NCBI GenBank assembly: GCA_029721515.1
Contig: CM056552.1
Coordinates: 28,224,392-28,288,391, forward strand
Direction: 5' to 3'
Source: Synanceia verrucosa
Lineage: Eukaryota; Chordata; Actinopteri; Perciformes; Synanceiidae
DNA: 64,000 bases
The notes beneath the pieces are model-generated. The model had not been told where the DNA came from. It saw only the letters and a program-made list of their open reading frames with translations, and made no database searches. The translations under genes were made by a program, and so were the position numbers. Shown one piece after another: positions 13,701 through 26,900 of this stretch; the stretch's first letter is position 1, and each line of letters begins with the position of its first letter.

Positions 13701-16700
13701 TTTCGTCTGACTGCGGCCACACCTCTGCAGAGCTGGGCAGTACAGCTGCAGGTACAACAGGTTTCGACAGCTCTCTGTCTGAGCTGCTGACTGACAACAA
13801 CATCTAATCTAAATGTCTCAATGCTTTTCAGAGCCACTAATCCTGCAGAACTACAGGCAGACCGAGCTGGATGAGCAATAAGAGATAAAAATAATATGAT
13901 TATCAGATTGATTTTCAGACCTGACTGCAGCTTTCTCTGACAGAGGTTTTTCTTAAGTTGTGTTGTATGATTTTTGGCTCTATGGACAGCAGTAGGTCAG
14001 CCCACTGCCACAGTAAAGTGTCTCAACAACCACTGGACAGATTGAAATTCAGCAGAGAAATGGAGGGGTCCGACTGATCCTTTTCCTGTAGCACCAGCAG
14101 CAGATCAGCCAGTGATGATTCCCAGAAGAAAAAAAATATTACCACTGGTGATCCCTGACTTTTCCTGTAGCGCTAACATACCATATACATATCTGTCCCC
14201 CCTACAGGTGATCCTTCCATTTTTAATCTGAATCCAACATCAGTCACCTCTTTTGTATTCAGCGCTAATTAGCAAATATTAACCTGCACTGTCAAACTAA
14301 TATGGTGAATGTTAACACACTGCCAAGCAAAGTCACACTAGAGACTCAAAGAACAGAACCACTGTAGTTCTGTAGTTCTGCGAGGAGCTGCTGAGACCCA
14401 CAGAACCACAAAACACTGCTTTCCTTGCATTTACACAGGAATCATAAAAAATATGATAACTATATGTTATTATAAGTTGTGAGACACAATCATCTCGTCC
14501 CTAGCGAGAGTTCAAACTTAGTAATAAAAATAAAACACATGTGGTTTGAACATGTTTAAATCACTGCCTCACCATCAGTATGTTCTGAATCATATTAAAG
14601 TTGTGTGGAAAAGCCCTTACAGAGTTCACTTGTCCATATGCACTGAATGAGGATAACATACACACAGATCAGCACAGTCTGTCACATCTGAGGACAGACT
14701 CTTTGAATGATGTGGTCCTCTGGGCTGCTGAAGGCCAGACCTCAATGAGACGCTCTGCAGAGGATTCACAATAGATGCACTGTGAGTTTCCAAGCCCAGC
14801 TTCACACACAGACATAGCAAGTAGCTGAAGTGCAACAGACAGCCTTAATGAGCTGTAACCATCGACGGGTATTTACCTGTACTAGATCTATTAGGATGGA
14901 AGTTATAATGCAGCCTATAGTATAACTGTATTCATTAATTCATTTGTATTTTGTTGCATTAATACAGTGTTCCTCAACCCTGGTCCTCAGGACCCACTGT
15001 CCTGCATGTTTTAGATGTCACCCTGCTCCAACACACCTGATTCAAATGATCAACTCGTCATCAAGCTCTGCTGAAGTCTGATAATGACCCACTGCTTTTA
15101 GTCAGGTGTGCTGGAGCAGGGTGACATCTAAAACATGCAGGATAGTGGGTCCCGACGACCAGGGTTGAGAAACACTGCATTAATGCATTTACTTTATACC
15201 TTGTGTTTAAGCATAGCAAACAAAATTTGATATAAAACTTTCCTTTTCTGACACGCTGTAATATCTTACTAGAAAGGTAGTTTTGATTTATTACAACTTT
15301 ACAGATAGATATACTGTAAGCCAGGAGCTTAACCAGTAAACTGTATAGCAATGAGTTTGTATGGGAAGATATCAGTGAAAGAAGAATGCCTGTTACAGCA
15401 TCTCTCCAGCAGGTCTCTTGTGTCATCTGTCGGACATTTTAAACAGGCTTATCTAATGAACCGAGTGGTTAGACAGGAATCTCCAGACAGCGCTGTAGGA
15501 AGCATGCTGGGACAGGACCACAAAGAATCTGAGCCCCACCTCTACGACGTTCAATAAGACAAGCATGACGAGGAAAAACACAACAGCATACACAACACAA
15601 CCACTAATCACTGGATACATGGTGAAAGCTGAGAAGCCTCCCTATCTCTACTGTAAGTGCCTGCAGAATGAACTCTCAGCTGCCGCCAAAATAACTCTCA
15701 TGATTCATTCATGTGTTCCCTCCAGAAGCTGACACTGCCTGCTTCTGATGGGCAGCATGAGCACCTGACCTGTTGACAGGGAGTGGAGGGTTAATCCATC
15801 AAACAGTTTGCTACCGTTCTAGCACTTTGTGTATAGATATGTATATGTATATTATGGTTGTTTAAAAAAATAGCAAAGTGCTCTCTTAAGCTTAAAAAAC
15901 TTAAGTGAGGTTTTGTAACACTTGCATGGGGCTTCATTGGCCAGTCATACACATGCAAACATAGATATTCCTTGTGGATTACTATATAACGTGGAATATT
16001 TTACATTGTCACAATGAGAGATGTTTCTACCGTGACAGCGTTCCTGTCACAGTGTAGTGTTTGGCATCCTAAATGTCTTCAAACATTGCTAATCCAGATT
16101 TGATGAATCAGCGGTCCCCATCACAGCTCCTTGTGTTGTTTGATATCGATGACAGCTGGGAACATTTTAAAAATACTGCATAACGGAGAATATCAAGTGG
16201 ACTTCTGAGAACATGGAACAAAAGCCGGGACAAAAAATGAAACTTTGGGAGCTCTGTGAAATTTGCAGAAAGATTTTTTTTTACTACATGCTAATAGAAA
16301 CCAGATAAATTCACACCCTCAGATAAGGCTTGAAACCAGGAAAGTGTTCAGTTTTTTTATTCCAGCCCTTTCCCCTATAAACTTCTGGTGCATTTGGTTA
16401 TTATTGTATTAAATTATTATCGATAGATCAGTGAGGTACCATCATATAGTGAATATATACGGTATATATATTGTGAATTTCTCTGAGATGAATAAAGTAT
16501 CTATCTATCTATCTAGCTATCTATCTATCTGTCTATCTATCTATAGTGTGAGTTATGTCATTCTTTATGCGTCATATTCTATTCACACAATATTCTCATA
16601 GTTTTGTTCAATTTTCATGCCATGCCACTATATGACAATATCATTATGGGATTTGCATCACCGTTACAGTTTGTTCCATCTAAATGTCTCTGTAATCATT

Positions 16701-17879
16701 TGAAATAAACAGTAGGTGTGTGCTGCAGCACCGGAATAATGTAATATGATTATGACCCAGCTGTCAGGAGGTTTGTAAGTTTCTGCTCAGTCAGCAGAAA
16801 CCGAGCTGCTGCAGGTTTCCCATGAAGCCGTATGTTCTGTGGGCCTCTCCATCACAACACAAACAAGAAAAGTCTTGTTTCTGCTGCTTTGGTATCTGTT
16901 AAATTAGCCTGGCGCTGCTCTCACAGGTTGAAATACAAGACTAACTAATGTAGGTTTTGAGGGCCTGCACTGATATTTTTGGACTGTGGCTGCCAGGGGG
17001 ATGGTGTATGACAGGGATGCTCAAAGACCCAAATAGAGAGAGGCCACAGGCGGCAGCATGATACTCCATTAATTAACAAACAGCCTCAGTCAAAAGGAGC
17101 AGAAACAAGAAGAATAAAATGAGACAGGGAGGAATAACAAGAAGCCATTTGTGAAGAAAATACAGCTCAGTGACTGATCAAAGAATTGAAACACAAGTTT
17201 TCCCTTAAAATGAAGCAGGTCAGCACAGCTTGGCAAAGTGATGATGCCATCAGCTTCACAAAGTCAACATCTAAACCAAGAGCAGCCCTGAACCCAGACC
17301 AGCATGATATGAAGAGAGGACAGACCAGTGTCGCTATGTTGGCCAGCATTTCACAGTAGATTTATTAAAGCGTCAAAACAATCTTTTACTTTGACAGAAA
17401 GATATGTTGCGTTAAACCAGTGCCCCCAAATATTGAAAATACTTAGCCTAGCTTAGCATAAGGACGGAAACAAACCTAATAAGCCCAGCACCCCTGAAAT
17501 GACATCCACTGCTGTATGTGTCACCCAACCCAGCAGCATCAGTGTTGACTTTAAAATCCCTTCTTCAGAATAACTTTGACTCAAAGCTCTGTCACAGTCC
17601 ATTACGTTACATCTCTATTTTTATTTCTCTCCAGTACATTTATAGCTTTGCTCTTTATGATGCATTCCATCTTTTAACTCTCTCCTATCTGCAACATGAT
17701 TGTGCACAAACTGTATCTGATCATTCACGTTAATATTACACACTGTATGAGTACAGTTCACAGTTGTGAGCGTCGAGCCGGCACATTAGCTAACAAGCAG
17801 CACCCTTACCTTTGGCGAGCTGTCAAAGCCTGGCTGGCTATATTTGCTCAGTCTGTGTCCACTGCAGGTGTGTGTGGAG

Positions 17880-17924
<45 letters not shown>

Positions 17925-20900
17925 ACACACTGGGTACATGCGCCGGACTTTGCACCAGAGCTCGTACTGGGCAGAGAAAAAGAACAAGTAAAAAGGACTT
18001 CATGTGCTGAAAGTGAAGAAAACTGATAAAGACAGTGAGTGCAGAAAGAGAGAGAGGACGAGATAAAAGGGAGAGGGAGGCCTGTCACTGTGTGTGTGTT
18101 TCACTCTGATGCTAAACAAGACAAACTTTCCAACTTCTAAAAAGCTTTACTCAGCAGGATGAGACGCAGCTAACCTACATTACATCCTCATCAGCTCATC
18201 TTTATTCAGCTCTGACAAACGGCTTGTTTCTACCCAGCTGTCAGCGGCGCTGATGTGACGCGTCAGGTCCTGAGGAAGCAGCAGTTTGGTCTTTTATTGT
18301 CAAAAACCTCCCAACAATACTATGTAAGCCTTGCAAACTGGGACACTGTCCTGTCACTGCTGTCTTTGGATAGAAGTGATGATACTAAATTGGTTGTCTA
18401 TGGGCCTTTTTGAGCAACATCAAGATCACATTCATGCTTATTATTTAGGTGTTGTTGTTGATGATGGTCGACTCAAGCAACTTCTTCCAAAACAACTTAA
18501 GAATGTCCACGATGAGCCTGACCCTTCCATCCACTTTAATACCTAACACATTGGTTTACAGATAATTACAAGGGGATGGTAGTGGTGTACACTTTATGAG
18601 GAATTAACACAATTGTGACATAATGTCAACAACATAATGTACACATTAATATGAAGCAATATCTAATCAAACATTTGACACATGACTAAGAATCTGATCA
18701 AATTTTTAAAGAAAAGTTGAAGTCCTAATTCAAGGTCGCCTCCCTGACTGAAAATAAAACCATCAATCCTCCACTCTGATGACACTCCAGTCCCCACGGG
18801 CTCTTCACCAGTCATAAATAACATCATGTGACTGAGCCATGAAGCCAGTCAGCTTCTATCAATCAACCAGAACCAAACCAACAGCCTCCACTGAGCCACA
18901 GAGATGCAACCAAGGAACAAGTTCAGTAAATCCTGCTTTAGCAATAAGCAGTAACACTGACCAAGGAGGAGTCTTCAAGTGATGGAGCACCCTACAGCCA
19001 GCAACCCTTCAGAACCATCGCTTTGGAACATCTCTCGTGTACAATGAATAAACCAATATGTTCTTACACTAATGTATGCACATGAAAGTCATGCTCTCAT
19101 TATGTTCCCCAGTACCCGTAGCATCCCTTGCATGAAATGCAATTACACACAGACCTCCCAGCACCCTCTGCCCGCCACCAGGATGTTACTGACCTTAAAG
19201 GCAAACTTGCGGGTGATGTTATCCAAAGGCTCCACTCCTCCGATTCGGAAACTAAGCAGAGGCAAACTCCCTAACACCGTGTCCTCCTTCTCATCTGTGA
19301 AGAGAAAAATGAAAGTGTGACAACATCCCAGAAAGAATCAGAGGAACAGAATAATGATCCGGGGGAACGGCTACAACAACTGTGTGAGAGAAATAACAAT
19401 TACAGCCTGAGCTGGTTCATTCAACCTGCAGGAAAAAGACAACAAAACAGAGGAGGAGTGTTCAGACCCCAAATATGAGAGAGGAATCCAAGCAGCTCTC
19501 CTCCCAGCACACTCTCTGCTCCCACGGAGACAGCTTCCTAGAATAGATATCCATTATGGTCTGACTCGAGGGTCCCTCTGATAAGCAGCAGTAATGGCTT
19601 ACACACTCACCAGCATCCAGCGGTGATAAATAGCAGTATAGGAGGAGAGCAGTGGTGCAGGCTAAATAATGAAAGGAGGCATGAAAATTTCAGCAGTTTG
19701 AAAAGGGATACACTCCTGTCTCTGTGACCTCCTACCTCTTATTTCCTGAACGTAGCAATGCTCCGACACTCTCCCTGCTGAGTGTGAGTGTTTATGTGTG
19801 GGTGTGTGACAGAGAGAGAGAGAGAGAGACCAAACCAGGGCAAGGGAGCAGAGAGAGAGAGAGGGAGAGGAGAGCTTGGTGGGAGGGGGAAGGGCTTGTG
19901 CAATCATACAATACCCTGTTCCCTTCTCTATGAGTGTGTGAGTGTGTTTGCGCTAGATAATGATCAGGTCATGTGACTCAGGGTTGAAGGAATCTTGGCC
20001 CCCAGCCAACTGTACCTGCCGCTCATCTACACCAAAATACACACACACACACACACACACACACAGGGACAACAGGTGAATAAAAACACTTCAGCCTTTC
20101 TGCCATTCACATCTCACACACACATTTAAATGATTCATTGATATCTGTATTTTTAGACTGAAACCATGAACATGCGTTCCCTCAGAATGTGAACAGAGAA
20201 CAGTGCAGACATGCAAGATTCTGAGAAGTCTATGATGATGACAAAAAAACATGTTATGTATATTCAAATGGAAACTAATTTAAAATGCATTATTTGTGAC
20301 ATGTCTGACTCAACTGGCATGTCATGTGGGGAGCTAATAGTAGTAGTGAGACAGTCACACTTAAAAGCTGCCTTCAGCCTTTAGACGCCATATATAAACA
20401 ATTACTAAATGTTTCCAACTCCTACATTTGCTCAATGAACAAATAATCAATAACAAGTTACAATATTGGGTGGTGGTGGTGTAGTGGTTAGCACTGTCAC
20501 CTCACAACAAGAAGGTACGGGGATCGATTCCTGGCCCGGGGCCTTTCTGTGTGGAGTTTGCATGTTCTCCTCATGTGTGCGTGGGTTCTCTCTGGTACTC
20601 CAGCTTCCTCCCACCATCCAAAAACATGCATGGGGATTAGGTTAATTGGCTAATTTAAATTGACTGTAGGTGTGAACGTGACTAGGAAGTTACAATATTT
20701 CCTATAACATCTGTTATTATCAGGAAATATTGTAACTTGTTATTGATTATTTGTTCATTCTGGAGATGGATCTCCATTCTCCCCTCCATGAGTTGGGCAT
20801 GAGTGAAAAACTGCCTTCCTCACTTCCAGCGGCCAATATTATTACCAGGTGATGCTTTTCGGCCTCACAAATGCCCCTGCAGACTTACAGGCCCTGGTAA

Positions 20901-23900
20901 ACTTGTTGAATTTGTCAGTTACTTCGTGTTTGTATACCTGGATGACATATTGCTCTCTTAGAGTGGAGATGGAGTCTGCTGAGGTAATAGCAGTCATCGA
21001 TTGGCTGGTTCCCACATCCTACCACTGGTCGGTCGGTCCTGTATTGACCCTCATCACCCTTCTCTGCAGATAAAGTTTTTTTTTTTTACCTCAGCCAGTT
21101 CATGGTCGAGTATTAGATTCTGGTGTTGGGCCAACATCTCCTTGACATCTGTCTGACCAGAAGCCTCTTTTCTCCCACAAGCAACACAACAGTGAGAGCT
21201 GCTGGTGGTCAAGATGGAACCAGTGGAAGGTTGGAAGGAGCCAAGTCGTTGTGACTAGAACTAAACTTATGACAAGTCAGTGGGCCCTGCTCTTTAATCT
21301 CTTTGATTTTTCTATATCTTACTACCTGTGCTCCAAGAACACATCAGGACACATCACTGCACATCTATCAAGTGGAGGGCTGTGTAGTCTGGAGAGGAAA
21401 GCTTCAGCAGGGTTCCTGCAACCCTAACCTGTACCATATCACTCAGGACTTTATCAGCCACTTCATGACCTCTGTCTGTCTGGGACACTGCTGAAATCAT
21501 GTTGAACAAGGAGTTTGGACTGCAGTCAAGCAAATGAGTGGAGGTCCCAAATCACCACGTTCTTGCCCCTGGTAGCTATGGTTACAACCTGTCCTCTGAC
21601 CTCCACCCTCAGTTCAGTGGACAGGCAGAGCACATGAACCAGGGGTATTCCAAATAGAAAAGGAAACCCACAATAATCTTTTATTTACAAAGAAAACGGG
21701 AAAGTAATGCATTTTATGCTACAGACACAACAGCTGTGACAATGATGTACCAAATCACTGTATGCATATCAAAGTGCTCAACAATTGCACCCAAAAAGCA
21801 GCCCAAGAACAGGAGATGGGAACTTCCGGACACAAACTTTGGGGATCCTAAAAGCATCTACAGAGAATCCTACTGACACAAAAACGAAAACCTAAGCAGC
21901 ACCTAATCTGTACAAAAACAGCCTGCTTTGCTGCATCCCCACCTCCTAGTTACTCCTCTTCCCACCTGTATGGACAAATACAGGTTACAGGCTGAATGGA
22001 TTGTACTTAAATAGCGCCTTTCTATTCATCCAACCAGCTCTACCTTGCTCACCACCAACACCGCGGCACATGGGCTGTGATAGGAATCGAACCGCCAACC
22101 TCCCAAACAATGGCTTCTCTACTACTGAGGAAACATTGCTGAGAAGGAGGTCAGGAGTACTGTGCTACTGAGTCTGAGATGGAAGAAGAAGAGACTGGAT
22201 GGTTGGTTAATAGTTAATTATAATGCCTCCCCAGTGTTGAGGAGTTGTTTAGTCCATGGCGTTTTTCTGATAACACTCCTTGACTTTGTACATTTGTACA
22301 TCCCCAGATATTTTCAGAGAAAATCTGCAAATTAAACAGAGTATTAATCCTGTATATGAGGTTTTAGTCTCGTCAAAGTTAAGAGTTATCTGAAATGTCA
22401 CATTTGTACTAAAATGTCGATCCATGCTTGTCTTAACAGACACACTCATGTAAGCACAAACTGTGCTTTTGAGGACTCATAGACAGCCCTGTAAAACACA
22501 ACTTACACAACAAAAGCCCTGTGCCTTTTCTCCTCCCCTTGTGCCCATTTTTTGGCCCTCGGTCCTTGCTGGCATAGCAATCACAGTGGTAAATTGCACT
22601 GTCACAGATTCCTCCCTCCGTCGCTCCCTCTCTCTAAGCCTTCTTTTCCCAAACACAGCTGGGCAAGGCAGAGACTGAGGGGAGGCTGAATAAAACAGAC
22701 GTGGTCAGAATAAAGAGAGTTGCCCCCGGCACACAAGGACTTCACGTCAAAATAAGAAAGAAAAGCCACGTTTGTGATTAGATGTTTGTAAAAAGGCCAC
22801 AGTCTCAACCTGGCTTACTTTCTTAGATGGTTACAGAGGAAGACAAATAGAACTATGTATATAGATAATATTGCAGCAGTTGATCCAGAATATCAATCCT
22901 GGTTTTATTGCTGAAATCCTTCACAAGGTTATTCAAGGGCTCTAAGGTAGAACAGGGACCCCACAGTGCAGGGCAGTTTCTGTAGGACAAGCAAATAACA
23001 AGTCCCTGTAGTCAGTATGAGACTGGAATACAGAACCAGGCAGGGAAAGAAGCTGAGGAATATAGTTTAATTCATGCATTTTGTTTTTAATTGTAAAATT
23101 CTTGATAAAGACAAGTGATTCAACTTAAAGATTTGATTTAAAAAATATTCACAATTTATAGTCACAATTCAGAAGTCATATAGTTACACTAGCCAAACAA
23201 CACAAACACCATCTTCACAGTTACATATTGAAATAAAACTGGAAGACGACATTCTTGTTTGTTAAAAACAACAAAAATCTAAAAGTCCAGACAAATAGAC
23301 AGTTAGACAGCTGAACCAGCTCCGATTTCATGTAATTTCAACATTGTGCTATTAGTCAATCACATTCATCAAACACCACACTCTCTGTACAAACACTTGA
23401 TAGGGTTGAAGGTGTTTCCTCCAAGTCAGAAACACCTCAAAATGAATCATTTCCTGTTATCTTCTGATCTACAAAGAGTCATTCATGCACTAATATCATC
23501 CAGACTGGACTACTGCCTACTAAAGACTGAAGGGCTGAAATCATTCAGCCCTTCAGTCTTTATTATAAGAACAGCAGGATGAAGTCATTTCAATTACATA
23601 ACATGTCAGCTGACTGCAGACCAGTCAACATCATGAAGACTCTGGTCAAAGAGACCAATTCTGGCTGGCTGGTTGTCACCTGACAACACTGATCAGATCA
23701 TTCAGTCATTGGATTTCACATGGAGCACGTCTAGACTATACTCTAGACATGGGCAAACTACGGCCCATATAAATCTGCCTTTTAAATCTGGACCGCCAAA
23801 TTATATTATTAAATTCAATTATGTTACATTTAGGGCTGCCGCCACATTAACGTGATCTGTGAGGGCATGTGCCAAGGCAAGTCTAATTGTAAAAACTGTT

Positions 23901-26900
23901 CAAAATGCGTAACAACAAAAGAAGGTTAAAGCAGGTCATGAAGCAGAACTCCATCCAAAAATCAAGGAAACAAGCTTCTCCTATGATGCAGCAAAAAGAC
24001 AACCCACCAAAGAGCATTGTTAAAGTATTATGTATGTATGTACTGTATGTATGTATGCATGTATTATGTATGTATTTGTATACCGGCCCCATGAGTCAAA
24101 AAGTTTGCCCACCCCTGCTCTAGAAGTAAGCACTGATTTCATTCATCAATAATCTCACATCCAGAAAAAGTGTCAGTGATAGCCACAAAAACACATTTCA
24201 CACTGATGAAATATGACCATGCAACAAACAGACTTCACAGAAGAATGGCTCAGTGTGTTCCACTGCCAAACTGTGACTAACAGTTGAAACAGGAAACATT
24301 ATTCAACATCAATAGTAGAGTCACACTCTTTATCACAAGATGATAAAAGTCTGATTAATATTGTTGAACATTTTTACAGTAGAGTCAACATGGTTGAGCA
24401 ATGTCTGTTCTTTATCATTGCTGTCATGTCATTTATGGACACTGAGAACAAATTGAGACACGCCATGCTTTCACTTGATCATAAAGTCAGGAATATGGCT
24501 GCAGAGAGTGATAAGGAATCACACAGGAAACGATGCAAATTATACATTTCTGCTGTATGTAAATGATTTTACACACATTTTGTATGCTGTATGTTTTTGC
24601 TATGAATGAAACAGACCAACAAGTAAGTGACAACCATGCAACACAATAAATATAAGATAACTTTTTTTTAAAATATATAAATATGTAGTACTTTATATAT
24701 GCTATCATGGGTATCCCAAATATATGTGCGTAGTAGTTCATTCCTGTATGGGCAATAATGAGCAATGCCTATTTTATGGTAATACCTGTCTTACTCACTG
24801 TAAATATTATCTTTATTATTTACCAAACATTATTTATGTTTTTAATCTTGACTATCTTTACATTGCGCTGAGCACCATGTGGAGCAGCACTGTCAGATAA
24901 TGGCAATAAAGGCTTCTGTTCTGATTTGATTTGACTGAGCTTCTAGTGGAAATCATAGAAGCAGATATGTGGAGCTGGAGAACAGCATGAAGCACAAACC
25001 TTTGTAGTAGAAGAGACATCTGTCGGTGAGGACGAACCACCTCTTGTTCCACTGCTTCACTCCACTGCTAGCCTGAAGCAACACACACCGCTAAGGACAT
25101 TAATCAACAGCATCATCCTCATATTAATAATATTTATTGTTACCAACACATCCCATAAACAGACAAAAACTAGTCACAGGTTGATGCAGCTTCTGAACTC
25201 CATGCTATTATCACATAAAAATGCCTTTCTGCTGCATAAATACGAACATGGTCAGTCTAACAGGAAGAATAAGTTGTTGGCTTTGGTCTCTTCAAGGCAT
25301 TTCTTATTTAACCTTTATATTACAAAAGGCCAGAACTGAAGGACAGGATGTAAATTTGGACAGACATTGGAAGGCATTTTCAGCCTCCACACTTTTAGAT
25401 TTGACATGAAATATGAAGGTCATCCTACTTCCTGTGAGTGCTGAATGTTGGTGTACTTGTTGCAGTGTGCTGATGTGGACTGGCTGTCCACAGCCAGAGA
25501 ACAGGGCCTGAGAAGGGTGGATATTTGTGACGAAACACACAGTTTATGCTCCAGTCTGGTTCTTCTTGAATACGAGGTGAAAAACCCAGTGAAGCCAAAC
25601 TGTGATGTATTTGACGAATGTCAAATGTAATCTGATGTGATCACTTGGTTTTGAATGGACTGTTTGAGGACATTAACAAATATGCTGGACATTAGTTCTG
25701 ACACAGCTGAGTGGTGAAAAGTGCTTGATAATTACCAGAATGTGATTTACTTTCTCAAACATCTTGTTAGTCTTGGCCTCTGTACTCCTGCTGTTACTGC
25801 TAGTACTTTCATGTCACAAAGAAGTGGTAGACAAGATTAATCTGAGATGCACCTCAGCATTGTGTCATATTGCTCTAGTCATAAATTAGGTCATAAATGT
25901 GAATAAATTAATTAGTTAATCAATTAATTTTATTTAATACAGCATTATGACATAACAGCATCATGCTGTATGAATCCTAAAATCAGCAGCTAATCACAGA
26001 TCAGCTGCATGTCGAAGGGTCCTGAGTACTGTGTGTCATTAAATGTATGCTGTCCCCAATTTTTGTACATGTTGATGTTGCAAATGGAGCTGCTGAGTAA
26101 GCATGAAAACTGTCAGACTTGGATCTTCTCGTGTTAATAAGAGTGAGAATGGTGAATGGTGGACCTGTTTGTACAGCCATCCCTGTTTGGTGACCTCTGC
26201 TCTGGGATTCCTGCGCATAGAGTTGGAGCGTTTCCCAAATGTAGCTGCTGATCTAGAAGTACCTCTGGGAGTACGAGACGTCTGCAGGTCAGAAGAGATA
26301 GACAGAGACAGACGAGACCAAAGACAGGTTATGTATTGGTTATGTATTTATTAAATGACATTTATCAAATATCAAACAACTGACACAGTAATAGCGAGGT
26401 ATCAGGCTCAACAGTTGATCAGTGAACGTCCAATGAATGTTGGTTCAGTTGGTTATGAACAGATAAGTCATTGCATTGTCCTTGTATAGATTTATATATA
26501 TATGTTCACCCGGGTGTACGGCTGGGCCTCTGGGGACAGGTCTGACACCATGTTGGTACTTTTGGAGTGAGTGATCTTGTCAGCAGCAGTGTTCACCTTC
26601 CCATTCATATCCAAATCACAGTGTCTGCACAGAAGAGCAAAGGCATGAGCTCCTCTTAGTCAATCAGTTGATGTTGTAGCTTGAAGAGAAGTGTGTACTT
26701 AGCAGAACAGTTATTATACAAAATGATAAAAAAGATACAAATTAATTTCCAACTCGGACAAATGTTGGACAGACTGGACAATGCACACAAAATTGTTCCA
26801 GAAAGAAAAAATGAAGAATTGAAAAAAAAAATGAGAAAGAGTATTACCTATCAATAACACTGAACCTGCTTTATGAGCACAAACCATCCAGTGGAAATAT

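Larger units (their letters stand above)
9051..19193 (-). other. Large plekha6-like intron, non-coding
   Basis: Intron between the third and fourth PH-domain exons (8946-19193). Besides the repeats listed separately I see no exon. Open frames at 9252-9602, 9872-10201 and 10532-11199 have no protein-like composition or splice support. Confidence 0.7.
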
